DNA from: Maribacter sp. MMG018
Lineage (GTDB): Bacteria > Bacteroidota > Bacteroidia > Flavobacteriales > Flavobacteriaceae
Assembly (NCBI RefSeq): GCF_018100785.1
Contig: NZ_JAGJEC010000004.1
Span: forward strand, 62,001-126,000
DNA: 64,000 nt
Direction of reading: 5' to 3'
In this document: piece after piece, positions 9,590 to 19,018 of the stretch
Layout of the letters: the number at the start of each line of letters is the position of its first letter
How positions within the stretch are numbered: position 1 is the first letter of the stretch
Notes under the pieces: model-generated
What the model was told of the DNA's origin: nothing
Seen by the model: the letters and a program-made list of their open reading frames with translations, nothing else
The model's database searches: none
Position numbers and translations under genes: made by a program

Positions 9590-10405
9590 TTATTTATATG
9601 GACTTTCCGTTCCTTTTTTATTTTCCTCTGCTTCATTGTCTTTTCTGGAATCGAATCCTTTGACAATATCGCGGCAATAGGCTGACAGACCTACGACATC
9701 CGCCCCTACGCTAACAAAATCATAGCCCATATCCAGTAATTCATTCAAATTATCAGGACTGCCAACTGTGGCCGCATATTTACCATATTTATTGGCCATT
9801 TTCGCTATCAACTTTCGGGTTTCAATTAATTTTGGGTGATTCCATTGTCCAGGAGCACCAATTCCCTGACTAAAATCCCCAGGACCAAAAAACAACATAT
9901 CATAGCCCTCCAATGCTGCAATTGCCTCAATATCCTCCAATGGCTCGGGGTCTTCTATCTGCAGGGCAACAAAGCGTTCTTTATTCGCTAATCGAATGTA
10001 TTCATTAAAATCAAGTGCCGTATAGGCTCCGTCTGCATTACCCCCATCAATTGGACGACGACCGACTGGATGAAAACGAACCATATCAACAACCTTTTTA
10101 GCATCTTCCAGACTCATAATATGGGGAACCATTATCCCAGTTGCATCCATTTCCAACGGTCTAATATAATCGCTGTAACCGCCACGGGAAACCCTGACCA
10201 TGACGTCGGTATCATGTGCTTTTGCAGCCCAAATTCCTGCAGAGAGCGTAGACCAATCCTGGCCAATATGTTCCTGATCTACCCAAACACAATCGAATCC
10301 CGAGATTGCAACAATCTCGGAAACTTTTGCATCGTTCAGATTGACTTTAAAACAACTGGCCGTCTTTCCTCCCCTTAATTTTTCCAACACTCTACTTCTT
10401 CTCAT
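9590..10405 (-). CDS. HpcH/HpaI-family class II aldolase (2-keto-3-deoxy acid aldolase-like)
   Basis: This 271-residue protein belongs to the HpcH/HpaI/2-dehydro-3-deoxyglucarate aldolase family. These metal-dependent enzymes split 2-keto-3-deoxy acids into pyruvate and an aldehyde. Family marks include DCVWVDQEHIGQDW (base and metal region), MVRVSRG (substrate Arg), FHPVGRRPID, VALQIEDPE (metal-binding Glu) and FFGPGDFSQGIG. It precedes the aldo/keto reductase gene on the same strand. The C-terminal tail (KDNEAEENKKG) is charged and variable. It suggests that the pathway ends in pyruvate or a related keto acid. Lyases of this fold that use malyl-CoA or other acyl-CoA substrates cannot be fully excluded. 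Confidence 0.9.
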   Translation of the reverse strand: MRRSRVLEKLRGGKTASCFKVNLNDAKVSEIVAISGFDCVWVDQEHIGQDWSTLSAGIWAAKAHDTDVMVRVSRGGYSDYIRPLEMDATGIMVPHIMSLEDAKKVVDMVRFHPVGRRPIDGGNADGAYTALDFNEYIRLANKERFVALQIEDPEPLEDIEAIAALEGYDMLFFGPGDFSQGIGAPGQWNHPKLIETRKLIAKMANKYGKYAATVGSPDNLNELLDMGYDFVSVGADVVGLSAYCRDIVKGFDSRKDNEAEENKKGTESPYK

Positions 10406-10469
10406 ATTTTTATTATTAAAAATTCATCGAAATTATCATAAACCAAGGTATTACAGGCTATGCCTCCTA

Positions 10470-11993
10470 TTAATCAGCACGTTTAGCTTCTGTACCTGCA
10501 AAAAAACCATACAATTCCGTATTCACCATCTCAAATTTTATACTAAAAGTATTTTCGTTTTTAGGCAGCTCGCTATGCTTTTTCCATCGAATTGATTGAA
10601 CAGTCCCATCTTTAACAATTGGGTGACAATCTTCTAAAGAATATCCGGGAATTGTGTTGCCTTCCGAATCGATTAATGTTGCACGTAGGGATCCATTACT
10701 AGCATCGGCATTGATAAACAATGGACCATCTGCATTTTGTATGGTCTTAGTAGTAATTGAGGCCGATTCCTGGCCAGCATTCAAGGAAACAAAACCATTC
10801 AAGCGCAGGGTAGCCAGTCCAATCCCACTATTTCTGACCTTACTATCGTGTGTATTGTCCCAGCCACCGTAATAAATCAGTGTTTTATCACCATGATTGA
10901 ACACGGGAGCACAAAAAATCATTCCATCGTCCCAACTGTCGATTTTACCCAATGGGAGAAATGTTTTCTGATTTGCAACCCGCTGCCATTTCTTATTGTC
11001 ATGACTAATAGTAAGCTGAATATCAATAGTCTCATCACCCGGTTTTTTATACGATTGAAGTAATCCAATATATGAGTTTCCATATTGGGAAACAGTCATC
11101 CCATAAGACTGAGGGTCTTCAATATCGAATTTATGACTGATAACAACTTCGGGCTCCGACCAATTTATTAAATCGCTGCTTTCGATACGTACAATTTGCC
11201 TAAACGCTGGCCAAGGTTCTGCCCAACCTTTGGTGTAGGCAACAAATTTACCTGTTTTTGTATCTTTCATAAGAGACATAACATCACTAATGGATTTGGA
11301 TGTTTTATTCACAGATAGAACAGGGTTTCCTGCATACTTCGTCCAATGGATGCCATCGGGTGAAAAGGCAACGCACATTCCATCGTCCTTGTACCCTTCT
11401 TTCCCCAAAGGAAAGTCCCACCAAATCATTTTATACCTTTTGGCCGGATCAGGATCTTCATTATCCTTTATTACACTTGGGGAATATAAATCATGAAACC
11501 CATAATTATGAAGAACAATATTATTCTCCGTCAACCCTTTATACTCTTTGATTCCAAGATTTGGTCGGACCCAATTAATACCATCTTTACTGATAGAATA
11601 AAGAATTGGTGTTTTTTCCTTTATTTCAGCTTTATGATTATAACTCTGATACCAAAATTTGAAAATAGAATCCTGCTCATCAAAAATAACAGTTCCAAAA
11701 CAATATGGATTTTCTTCCCAAGGAACATCTGCCCGAATCAAAGGATTATCATTATGCCTTTCGGGCTGATGTAGTTTGTATGTAATATTTGTGCTATCCT
11801 CAATCCAAAAATCATCAATAAAAAGTTGCCAATTAGCCGTAGTTTTTGTCAAGGAACTTTTAAATTGATTCGAAACCTGTACCTCTGTATTATTTTTACA
11901 CGCAGAAATTTGGGCAACAAAATAAATTATAAACAAAAAATACATTGAATTAACCGTCACTCCCCTTTTTTTATTTATAATTTCCCTTTTCAT
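10470..11993 (-). CDS. GH32/GH43-like five-bladed propeller lipoprotein
   Basis: This 507-residue protein begins with a basic n-region and hydrophobic segment ending in VAQISAC (Cys about 32), a lipoprotein signal. The mature part starts with LFIDDFWIEDS and contains repeated blade elements such as KFWYQSY, SKDGINWVRP, SPDGIHWTKY, ESSDLINWSEP and SHDNKKWQRV. These resemble glycoside hydrolase family 32/43/68-type propellers, with a C-terminal beta-sandwich-like tail. A second ATG at codon 17 would also give a signal peptide. Homologues are often annotated as hypothetical or glycosyl hydrolase family 32-like, so activity is not certain. It is probably surface-exposed and acts on the glycan imported by the SusC system. 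Confidence 0.8.
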   Translation of the reverse strand: MKREIINKKRGVTVNSMYFLFIIYFVAQISACKNNTEVQVSNQFKSSLTKTTANWQLFIDDFWIEDSTNITYKLHQPERHNDNPLIRADVPWEENPYCFGTVIFDEQDSIFKFWYQSYNHKAEIKEKTPILYSISKDGINWVRPNLGIKEYKGLTENNIVLHNYGFHDLYSPSVIKDNEDPDPAKRYKMIWWDFPLGKEGYKDDGMCVAFSPDGIHWTKYAGNPVLSVNKTSKSISDVMSLMKDTKTGKFVAYTKGWAEPWPAFRQIVRIESSDLINWSEPEVVISHKFDIEDPQSYGMTVSQYGNSYIGLLQSYKKPGDETIDIQLTISHDNKKWQRVANQKTFLPLGKIDSWDDGMIFCAPVFNHGDKTLIYYGGWDNTHDSKVRNSGIGLATLRLNGFVSLNAGQESASITTKTIQNADGPLFINADASNGSLRATLIDSEGNTIPGYSLEDCHPIVKDGTVQSIRWKKHSELPKNENTFSIKFEMVNTELYGFFAGTEAKRAD

Positions 11994-12023
11994 AATTGAA
12001 TATCTACTAAAAACAGTTAACCA

Positions 12024-13355
12024 TTAATGGCCCATAGAAAGTGCTTCCACTTGTTTTGGGAATGGAAACTGTATATCATAAGAATCTTCCGGTAATTTAA
12101 AGCGCATTGCCCGGATTGAACTCCCTTCCCCCTCTTCGTAATATATAGCCAATATTGATCCGTCGGATAATTCTACCGTGGAAGGGTAGGCACCTGGAGT
12201 ATTATCTATAAGGTATGGACCTTCCCATGTTTTAGCTTCGTCTCGGCTAATTCGTAAGCCGGTATAGTATCCACTTTCATCACAATAGGCCCGATATGAA
12301 AGTAAAATTTCCCCACTTTTAAGACGTGTTAAAGAGGGAGCGTGGCCTACGAAACCGATATCCTTTACAGGCGTCCAGCTCTTTCCAAAATCGTTGCTTG
12401 ATGCGTAATGCATATTAACCAGAGAGCGATCTCCTCGTAAAACGGCAAAAAGTGTTTCATCTTTTAATAAAATAACATCTGTTTCTGCTGCAAGTACAAG
12501 GTTCGCATCTTCCCCTATTGACACAACTTCACCCCAAGTACTACCCTTGTCGAAGGAAGGAATAACGCCGCCCCAGGCAGCCTTCTTTAAAGGTTCAGAC
12601 CGATAAACAGGTAATAACCATGAGCCATCGGGCATTTCTCTAACTTTAGCAGAGCAATTCCATTCCGGCCTTGAAGTAGATATTAGTTTCGCTTCTTTTT
12701 GCCAAGTGTTGCCATTATTAAAAGATTTTAATATATATGGTCCTTTACTGGTCCATTTGATCTGCCCGGTAGGCCTGACTTTCACTTCGGAGTTTTCCGG
12801 TTTTTGTTCGTGTAAAAGATCTGGATTGTTACCAAATTTGGAAACCTGGTCTTGGTTGTAAGAAGGTTCTTCACCTTTTAAACCTTGTGATTCAGAAACA
12901 TCAAATTCCAATGAAAAAAAGCTTACGATTAATGAGCCATCACTCATCTGATTTATATGGGGATCACGATTATCATTCACATCGTCATATATCACAATGG
13001 GATTACTCCAAGTGCTCCCTTCGTCCTTAGATCTAATCAAACAAATTCTTCCTGCATTAGGATACTCTGGATTGGGATACGTAACATGGTTGTCACCATC
13101 ATAAAAGACTACCACTATATCCCCATTATCTAGACGGCAGGCATCAGGAACTGCTTGATATCCTCTAGTAATACCCTTTTTAGAAATTATTTTATAAAGT
13201 ACGGAGTCTTTATCAAATACCTGCTCGCCAATAGAATCGTGAATAACCTTTTTTGGGCTATGATTTTTACCACCACAGCTGATTAAAACAATTAGCATTG
13301 GTAAAAAAATTAGCGCCATTTTCAAACCCATTATATTAAATTTTAAATTTCTCAT
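12024..13355 (-). CDS. Second sialidase-fold (Asp-box) lipoprotein
   Basis: This 443-residue protein has a lipoprotein signal ending in LIVLISC (Cys about 27). Five Asp-box motifs are visible: SKDEGSTW, SFNNGNTW, SFDKGSTW, SNDFGKSW and a degenerate SRDEAKTW. The fold is a six-bladed sialidase propeller. It differs clearly from the sialidase-like protein at 7025 in spacing and in its long insertion after the second blade (QGLKGEEPSYNQ region). The gene stands 30 bp upstream of the GH32/43-like gene and is read in the same direction, so the pair may be expressed together. True sialidase activity is not proven by the motifs alone. Confidence 0.85.
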   Translation of the reverse strand: MRNLKFNIMGLKMALIFLPMLIVLISCGGKNHSPKKVIHDSIGEQVFDKDSVLYKIISKKGITRGYQAVPDACRLDNGDIVVVFYDGDNHVTYPNPEYPNAGRICLIRSKDEGSTWSNPIVIYDDVNDNRDPHINQMSDGSLIVSFFSLEFDVSESQGLKGEEPSYNQDQVSKFGNNPDLLHEQKPENSEVKVRPTGQIKWTSKGPYILKSFNNGNTWQKEAKLISTSRPEWNCSAKVREMPDGSWLLPVYRSEPLKKAAWGGVIPSFDKGSTWGEVVSIGEDANLVLAAETDVILLKDETLFAVLRGDRSLVNMHYASSNDFGKSWTPVKDIGFVGHAPSLTRLKSGEILLSYRAYCDESGYYTGLRISRDEAKTWEGPYLIDNTPGAYPSTVELSDGSILAIYYEEGEGSSIRAMRFKLPEDSYDIQFPFPKQVEALSMGH

Positions 13356-13455
13356 ATTGATTTATTGCAAAACACTAAAAGTAGATTCTAAAGAACAACA
13401 TTAAAATTTCACAACCCCAAAACATAATTTTTCCAATCACCCCATAACTATTGTT

Positions 13456-14208
13456 TTATGCAGGCGGAACTGCATCAACCGCTTTGGTATATTTTTCCTT
13501 CAATTCCTGATTGGTTCGGGTATGTTCTCCTCGGTATACAAAGAGTAATCCAAGACGTGAATTACTTGAGTGATTAGGCTCAGAATGGTGCACCGTTTCA
13601 CAATGATGGATTGTAACGTCACCCGAGTTTAGCAAACCGCAAAATTGATCAGTTTTTGGGATATTTGGCCGTTCGGCCAAGCCAATGGAATTACCCTTCA
13701 CACCTGAGATTTTGGTAGGTCTCATGCCGGCTTTATGTGACTCTTTAATAAAATAAACTGGACCATTCTGGGGAGTTACCGGGTCAATCGCTATCCAAAG
13801 AGTGAGCATATCAGGCGGTGTCTGGCAAAAATAGGCATTGTCCTGATGATAAGGCACATCCGAGCCAACCAGTGCCGGCTTATTAAATGTCTCTACCCCT
13901 GAAAGTATCGCCTTGCCATTCACAAGCTTGGAAATTAAAGAAATGATTTCATCTCTTTCAGCCAATTCTTTAAAATATTTATTATAAAGCTCCAACCTCC
14001 AAAGATTGCGAATAGTTTTACCATCTTTTTCCGTGGTTTTGGCATCTGGGGGCAAAGAAGGTAAATCATCGCGCATATATCGTTTTAATTCATCTCGAAT
14101 TTCCGCTACTATTTCTTGTGAAAAAAATTCTCTTATACGTACTACCCCATCCCGTTGATAATCTTTCAACAGTACTTCGTAATCATTTTTGGGTATGAAT
14201 TTATTCAT
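13456..14208 (-). CDS. Phytanoyl-CoA dioxygenase (PhyH)-family oxygenase
   Basis: This 250-residue protein is of the Fe(II)/2-oxoglutarate-dependent PhyH family. The metal-binding H-x-D is at His121 and Asp123 (PYHQDNAYF), the distal His at about 207 in HHCETVHHSEPN, and the 2-oxoglutarate-binding Arg at about 218 (NSRLGLLFVY). No signal peptide is present, so it is cytoplasmic. It follows the symporter gene by 24 bp and may hydroxylate the imported compound, or remove an alkyl group by hydroxylation. Other family members hydroxylate ectoine, phosphonates and lipids. None of these can be selected from sequence. Confidence 0.9.
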   Translation of the reverse strand: MNKFIPKNDYEVLLKDYQRDGVVRIREFFSQEIVAEIRDELKRYMRDDLPSLPPDAKTTEKDGKTIRNLWRLELYNKYFKELAERDEIISLISKLVNGKAILSGVETFNKPALVGSDVPYHQDNAYFCQTPPDMLTLWIAIDPVTPQNGPVYFIKESHKAGMRPTKISGVKGNSIGLAERPNIPKTDQFCGLLNSGDVTIHHCETVHHSEPNHSSNSRLGLLFVYRGEHTRTNQELKEKYTKAVDAVPPA

Positions 14209-14232
14209 AAACTTACTTATAACATTTTTTCA

Positions 14233-15726
14233 TCACTTCTCCTTTTTTCGCGTTTCCAAAGTATCATTTGTTAAAAAACCTAAAACCAAACTAATTAGAA
14301 CCCCAACAATAAACGAGCCTGGAATAATCCAAAGAAAGGAAATGGTTTCTCCAAAAAACTCATAGGAAAAACTAATCAATACTGCCGTAACTCCACTTAA
14401 CAGCGTACCAATAAAAGTAGCGGTAGGTTTTGCCTTTTTTACAAACATGGCCATGAAAAATGGGACAAATAATGGGGCTACCAGTAAATTGATAGTCTTG
14501 TACGTTATCTCTAATAAATTCCCCTTAATGTTACCTACCACAAAACTTAACAAAACAATAATGAAACCAATACTGAAGGATATATATTTTGCCCATTTCA
14601 CCTGATCCTTATCCGTGATGGTTTTGTTACTAAACCGAAGAATAAAGTCATTTATAATAGACATGGCAGAAGAATTAATACCAGAAGAAAGACTTGACAT
14701 CGAAGCGGCAAGCAAACCTGCTAAAACCAGACCAGAAAAACCAGCAGGTAGACCGATTACAATAAATCTTGGAAATAAGGTATCCGCTTCATCTATTATT
14801 GAGCTTCCATTCAAAACTAAGTCTGGAAACATATTGAAATATGCAAATAGAGCAAGGCCAAGAATTGCTAAAAGCAAAGTAACAACAGCGTTGGATAATA
14901 TGGAATTTAGATACATTCGTCTTGCTGCCCTGATATCTTTCGTTGCCAAATAACGTTGTATAGCCATTTGATCAGATCCTGCCGTACAGACATACCATCC
15001 AAAAGTAGTTATGACAATAGGCAAAAAACTGAGACGGGCCTGAGCATCAAAAAATTCAAATTCAGCCCATTGGCTTGGCCATTCAGTAGGGATTATATTC
15101 GAAACACCACCCACCTCATTTACGATTAATATAATTGCTACTATTGATCCTCCAAATAAAATAAACGTTTGAACAACATCCCCCAATACAACACTTTTTA
15201 TACCACCAAAAGAGGTATAAACTACTGTAACCACTCCCATGGCGATACTCACGAATAAAGCTGTTTCTTCAGGCCAACCCATTATGGGAACAATAACTTT
15301 TTCAGATACCATATAGATAATTACAGCCATCCAAACGATACGCATTGTCAAAAAGTAAACCGCAGCAACTATTCTAGTTCGAACATCTAATTTTGTCTCC
15401 AGTAATTCATAAGCGCTCGTTATCTGGAGCTTCATTATATAAGGAATAAAGTAATATGCAACCACAAGGTATATGAAGGGCAAAGCAAACAATGATGACC
15501 AAATCATCGGTCCGTACTTTATCATTTCTCCAGGCATAGACAGATAAGATACGGCACTGAACATCGTAGCAAAAAGAGAAAGCCCAACCTTCCATGGTGA
15601 CATATTTCGCCCCCCAAGCATATAATCATCAGAATTCTTATTCTTGCTTGAAAAATAGAATCCCACAAATAACATACCTAAGGCATATCCTATTATTACT
15701 ATCCAATCTAAAGTCGTTATTGTCAT
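14233..15726 (-). CDS. Sodium:solute symporter family transporter
   Basis: This 497-residue protein has about 13 predicted membrane segments and the SSS-family start TTLDWIVIIGYALGMLFVG. The family motif region GGRNMSPWKVGLSLFATMFSA is followed by SYLSMPGEM. The family (SGLT/NanT/PutP-like) uses the sodium gradient for uptake of sugars, amino acids or acids through the inner membrane. It lies 31 bp downstream of the ceramidase-like gene and upstream of the PhyH gene. It is therefore the most likely importer for the small molecule that the enzymes at 15757-22508 consume. Substrate residues cannot be read with confidence. Confidence 0.95.
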   Translation of the reverse strand: MTITTLDWIVIIGYALGMLFVGFYFSSKNKNSDDYMLGGRNMSPWKVGLSLFATMFSAVSYLSMPGEMIKYGPMIWSSLFALPFIYLVVAYYFIPYIMKLQITSAYELLETKLDVRTRIVAAVYFLTMRIVWMAVIIYMVSEKVIVPIMGWPEETALFVSIAMGVVTVVYTSFGGIKSVVLGDVVQTFILFGGSIVAIILIVNEVGGVSNIIPTEWPSQWAEFEFFDAQARLSFLPIVITTFGWYVCTAGSDQMAIQRYLATKDIRAARRMYLNSILSNAVVTLLLAILGLALFAYFNMFPDLVLNGSSIIDEADTLFPRFIVIGLPAGFSGLVLAGLLAASMSSLSSGINSSAMSIINDFILRFSNKTITDKDQVKWAKYISFSIGFIIVLLSFVVGNIKGNLLEITYKTINLLVAPLFVPFFMAMFVKKAKPTATFIGTLLSGVTAVLISFSYEFFGETISFLWIIPGSFIVGVLISLVLGFLTNDTLETRKKEK

Positions 15727-15756
15727 TTTTTTTCTAAATAAATACTCCCAATGGTT

Positions 15757-17067
15757 TTAACTCAACATTTCATAAACCTTTTCAATAATCAATTTCCCTC
15801 CTTCTGCAGAAAAAACACTATTCGAAGCTTCATATCCTCCTTCTTTTTCTGCTTTCTCGGTAACAATATATCCGCCCAAAACACCATTAGACAGGGTGCT
15901 AACGAATACCTTTTTTGGTAATTTTTCCTTAATCTTTAAAGAATACTCCACGAATAATTCACCCGGCAGAAAAACAAAATAAAATTCACCTAAAGAAATA
16001 CTGCTAATCTCTGCTGGCAAAATAGAACCATACACCTTTTCCAAATCTCCATTAATCCACATTTTAGTCAACTTCAAGTTTTCTTCCGCCCCAAACCAGT
16101 CGCATTCTACCGTTCTAATTTCTGTGGCCGGTTCACCCTTAATGCGCATTGTATGTAACTTGTTTTTTACATACGCCACTTTCGCTTCAGCATCTTTGAG
16201 AGACATAAACTTTTTCCTTGGGAGGTCTAGATTGGATTGTCGAATCTGTAAAGTACACCAATCATGAAAATCGGTCTCTTTTAGTTGCAGAACACTATCC
16301 GTAATACGTTTTCCTAGAATAAATCCTAATCGTTTCGCTTCATCAAACGTATTGGAATCAATAAAATGTCTTGGAGATTGATTACCGGAAGGTCCGGTTT
16401 GATAAAGCAACACAACATCTTCCCCTAATTTTTCATTGATGTATTTCCTTGTATAACCCGGAAAATCGGCAGAAAACAATTTAGAGTCTTCATGCAATAC
16501 AGTCGGGTGCATACAATGAATAATTGATAAGCCAAAAATATCCCCTGTATTAAAATCCTTTAAAACAACAATAGGCACTTCAGGGTCAATAGCACCCGAG
16601 ATACTATGACGATTACCTCCAACACCTGTACTGTCAGCTGACGTTATGGCTATTTTACATCGTCTTTTGTTTTTGAATGCTTCTATAAAAACTTCTGAGA
16701 TCTTATGAACCAAATACTTTATATACTCTGGATCAGCCTCAGGCACAACAGGGTCATAAAAAATATCAGTAACAATTACTGGCCCTGAATGTGTATGCGA
16801 AGCGGAAATCATTAGGTTTTCACCTTTTATGCCAGTAGTCTTTTCGACTTGTTCCCTAACCTGGATTGTAATTTCCTTGGAAATAAAAATAACATCCACC
16901 GCACAAAAACCTATTTGATTCTCTCCATTATCTATAATTAATGCGGATGCATATAACGGGTCATGAGTGCCTTCGCTTGTTCGTTCTACATGTGGATAAC
17001 CATGCAAAAACATTGGCTTTTGTGGTGTCACATCAACTATGGCTACTCCTGCAAATAACTTTTTCAT
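15757..17067 (-). CDS. Neutral/alkaline ceramidase-like N-acyl hydrolase, cytoplasmic
   Basis: This 436-residue protein matches the N-terminal domain of neutral/alkaline non-lysosomal ceramidase. It opens AGVAIVDVTPQKPMFLHGY, carries the zinc motif HTHSGP at 91-96, has a later HPTVL zinc His, and a Ser-containing TGPSGNQSP that fits the nucleophile loop. True bacterial ceramidases are secreted and have a C-terminal domain. This one has neither a signal peptide nor the full length. It is probably an intracellular amidase for an N-acylated amine or sugar. Its start overlaps the end of the amidohydrolase gene by 4 bases (ATGA), which shows tight coupling. Confidence 0.85.
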   Translation of the reverse strand: MKKLFAGVAIVDVTPQKPMFLHGYPHVERTSEGTHDPLYASALIIDNGENQIGFCAVDVIFISKEITIQVREQVEKTTGIKGENLMISASHTHSGPVIVTDIFYDPVVPEADPEYIKYLVHKISEVFIEAFKNKRRCKIAITSADSTGVGGNRHSISGAIDPEVPIVVLKDFNTGDIFGLSIIHCMHPTVLHEDSKLFSADFPGYTRKYINEKLGEDVVLLYQTGPSGNQSPRHFIDSNTFDEAKRLGFILGKRITDSVLQLKETDFHDWCTLQIRQSNLDLPRKKFMSLKDAEAKVAYVKNKLHTMRIKGEPATEIRTVECDWFGAEENLKLTKMWINGDLEKVYGSILPAEISSISLGEFYFVFLPGELFVEYSLKIKEKLPKKVFVSTLSNGVLGGYIVTEKAEKEGGYEASNSVFSAEGGKLIIEKVYEMLS

Positions 17068-18077
17068 ATCTCCTCTCCAAATAAAAAGCGTAAATTATTT
17101 TTGTATGTAATATTGGTCTTTAAGGCTTTGGGTACATTATGTAATATGTTAGTTTCCTCCCTATACTCACAATCCAATCGATCTTCAACTAATTTACCAT
17201 CGCCTGTGTAATACTTTTGTATCCAATAGTTAAAAGGAGTATCACTTCCCCAAAGCATCGTGTCCGGATAGGTTTCTGCCAATTTCACCATTACGGATAG
17301 AGGATCATTATAGTCAGCCTTAAAACGAAGGTCTTCGATTGCTATACTGGGCGAATTTTGTACAGCAAGTTTACAATGAATTATAAATGCTGAGAAGTCC
17401 ACAAAACAGTTATCCAATTCATCCGCTTTTTTTAATACCGGTTCTAAAAAGCGAGCCGAATGAGCTATGCAAAAGCGAATATCAGGATTCCTTTCCGCTA
17501 AATCCACTATATCGGAAGCAGAAGCCCATGGGTCATCTGGATGGACTGAAGAATGGAATATAATGGGCAAGTTTTTATTACGTGCGAACTCCAATATTGG
17601 ACTTCCCTTACCTTCCAAATCATTTACAAAAGCTTGTATATATGTGGAAGCTGTTTTAATTCCGAAAATAGAATACTTTTCTGAAATCTCTTCCATGAAA
17701 TTCGCTTGTTTCTCAGCCTCCCGGGAAGGATCGAACATTAAAAATGGAAGTATTTTGTTCGTGTATTCAGGAAATATTTCATTTATCTCATTCAACATAT
17801 TCTTGTTTTCCAATTCAAATGGAAAATTGCAATATTCAGTGGTCGTTTCAATCCTTGAAGAGCTACTATTATTTACATAATATGCAGAGTCAACAAAAGG
17901 AAATGTTACAGAAAAATCAATACCAAGCTGATTCATACGAATAACAAGGTCCTCAACTGAAAGTGCATAGGGATATCCATATTGATAAAAGAATTTAGGG
18001 GATATTCCAACATGGGTATGCACGTCTATAACAGCTTCTTTTTTATAAAGTGTACTTTTAATATTCTCGTAGTGCAT
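17064..18077 (-). CDS. Amidohydrolase-2 family metal-dependent hydrolase
   Basis: This 337-residue TIM-barrel hydrolase has the metal site IDVHTHVG near the N-terminus, IFHSSVHPDDPW, CIAHSARFLEP and WGSDTPFNYW (final Asp). These are the usual metal and catalytic His/Asp residues of the amidohydrolase-2 (PF04909-type) family, which includes decarboxylases and lactonases as well as C-N hydrolases. It is cytoplasmic. The stop/start junction with the NagB-like gene shares a base at 18077, and its own end overlaps the ceramidase-like gene. With that neighbour it would give two successive hydrolytic steps. The substrate is unknown. Confidence 0.9.
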   Translation of the reverse strand: MHYENIKSTLYKKEAVIDVHTHVGISPKFFYQYGYPYALSVEDLVIRMNQLGIDFSVTFPFVDSAYYVNNSSSSRIETTTEYCNFPFELENKNMLNEINEIFPEYTNKILPFLMFDPSREAEKQANFMEEISEKYSIFGIKTASTYIQAFVNDLEGKGSPILEFARNKNLPIIFHSSVHPDDPWASASDIVDLAERNPDIRFCIAHSARFLEPVLKKADELDNCFVDFSAFIIHCKLAVQNSPSIAIEDLRFKADYNDPLSVMVKLAETYPDTMLWGSDTPFNYWIQKYYTGDGKLVEDRLDCEYREETNILHNVPKALKTNITYKNNLRFLFGEEI

Positions 18078-19018
18078 TAATATCCTTTTTCAAAATCAGG
18101 TTCAATATTCATTGCTATTGTTTCCGTAACATATGAATCCGTTCGTAAAAGTTGGTGTACGGATTCAGGAACCAATGGTGTTGGTTCTCCATGTAGAACA
18201 AGACGAGTGACCAAACGTTGCCATGAACTGACCGTGCCCTGCACGCTGATTCCACAAAATTGCATTCTATTTTTTGCCCTCACCACTTGGGCAGGACCAA
18301 TAGTGGCCGCCTTAGGAGGCACCATTGCCAAATCACCACTCATGCCAAAACTACCATGAAGGGAATTTTGTGCAAGGGTAAATGGACTCAGTGTAACAAT
18401 TCGAGGATCCATTTCCATCCATTCGGCCATTGAACCAGCTTTAAATTCTGGTGCGTCGGGCTCAATAAATGCTAAATGACCTGTCCAACCAGGACCGCTA
18501 TAAACCATGTCGGCCTCACCAAGATCGGAAATCATTTGACCATAATCATTAATATTCTTATTCGTAAACGTATGTATCTGTTTTTCAGGAGGACGAATAC
18601 TTTTGTCCAGGTTGGAATAGAAATAATTTTTAAATGCATAACCAAAACCATATTTCCAAGTTTCAGGAGCAATATTTCCATCTTGATCCGCGTACTCATC
18701 CATATTGAACGTATACAGTTTACTACAATCTACTTTGAACTTATTGAGCATGTGTGCCAACATTCTAAAGTGCGGCCAAGGATTGGGCATAATCAATACA
18801 ATGGGTTCGTTAGCATCAGAGGCGGTCTTAATACGGTGAAAAATATCAAAAAGCATTATAACACCCATATCCGCATCAGGAACAACTTGAATATTGAAAT
18901 CAGGGTTCTTGTGTTTCTCTATATCTTCCCGCTTTATATTTCTAACTCTTGCCAATACTTCTTTATCCCTAAAGGGAACATGTTTTGACGGGTCGTAGGT
19001 GAAATCTTGATTTTTCAT
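18077..19018 (-). CDS. NagB/glucosamine-6-phosphate deaminase-like protein
   Basis: This 313-residue protein belongs to the NagB/RpiA/SugP isomerase-like superfamily. It shows MDEY at 106-109 (NagB Asp72 region) and GPGWTGHLAFIEP at 175-187, equivalent to the NagB segment GxGxDGHIAFNEP. His181 and Glu186 match NagB His143 and Glu148, but the NagB Asp141 position is Thr179. It is longer than NagB (about 266), with an N-terminal extension of about 40 residues. It could be a sugar-phosphate deaminase or isomerase for a substrate other than glucosamine 6-phosphate. It overlaps the FGGY kinase gene by 4 bases, which fits action on the kinase product. Confidence 0.82.
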   Translation of the reverse strand: MKNQDFTYDPSKHVPFRDKEVLARVRNIKREDIEKHKNPDFNIQVVPDADMGVIMLFDIFHRIKTASDANEPIVLIMPNPWPHFRMLAHMLNKFKVDCSKLYTFNMDEYADQDGNIAPETWKYGFGYAFKNYFYSNLDKSIRPPEKQIHTFTNKNINDYGQMISDLGEADMVYSGPGWTGHLAFIEPDAPEFKAGSMAEWMEMDPRIVTLSPFTLAQNSLHGSFGMSGDLAMVPPKAATIGPAQVVRAKNRMQFCGISVQGTVSSWQRLVTRLVLHGEPTPLVPESVHQLLRTDSYVTETIAMNIEPDFEKGY

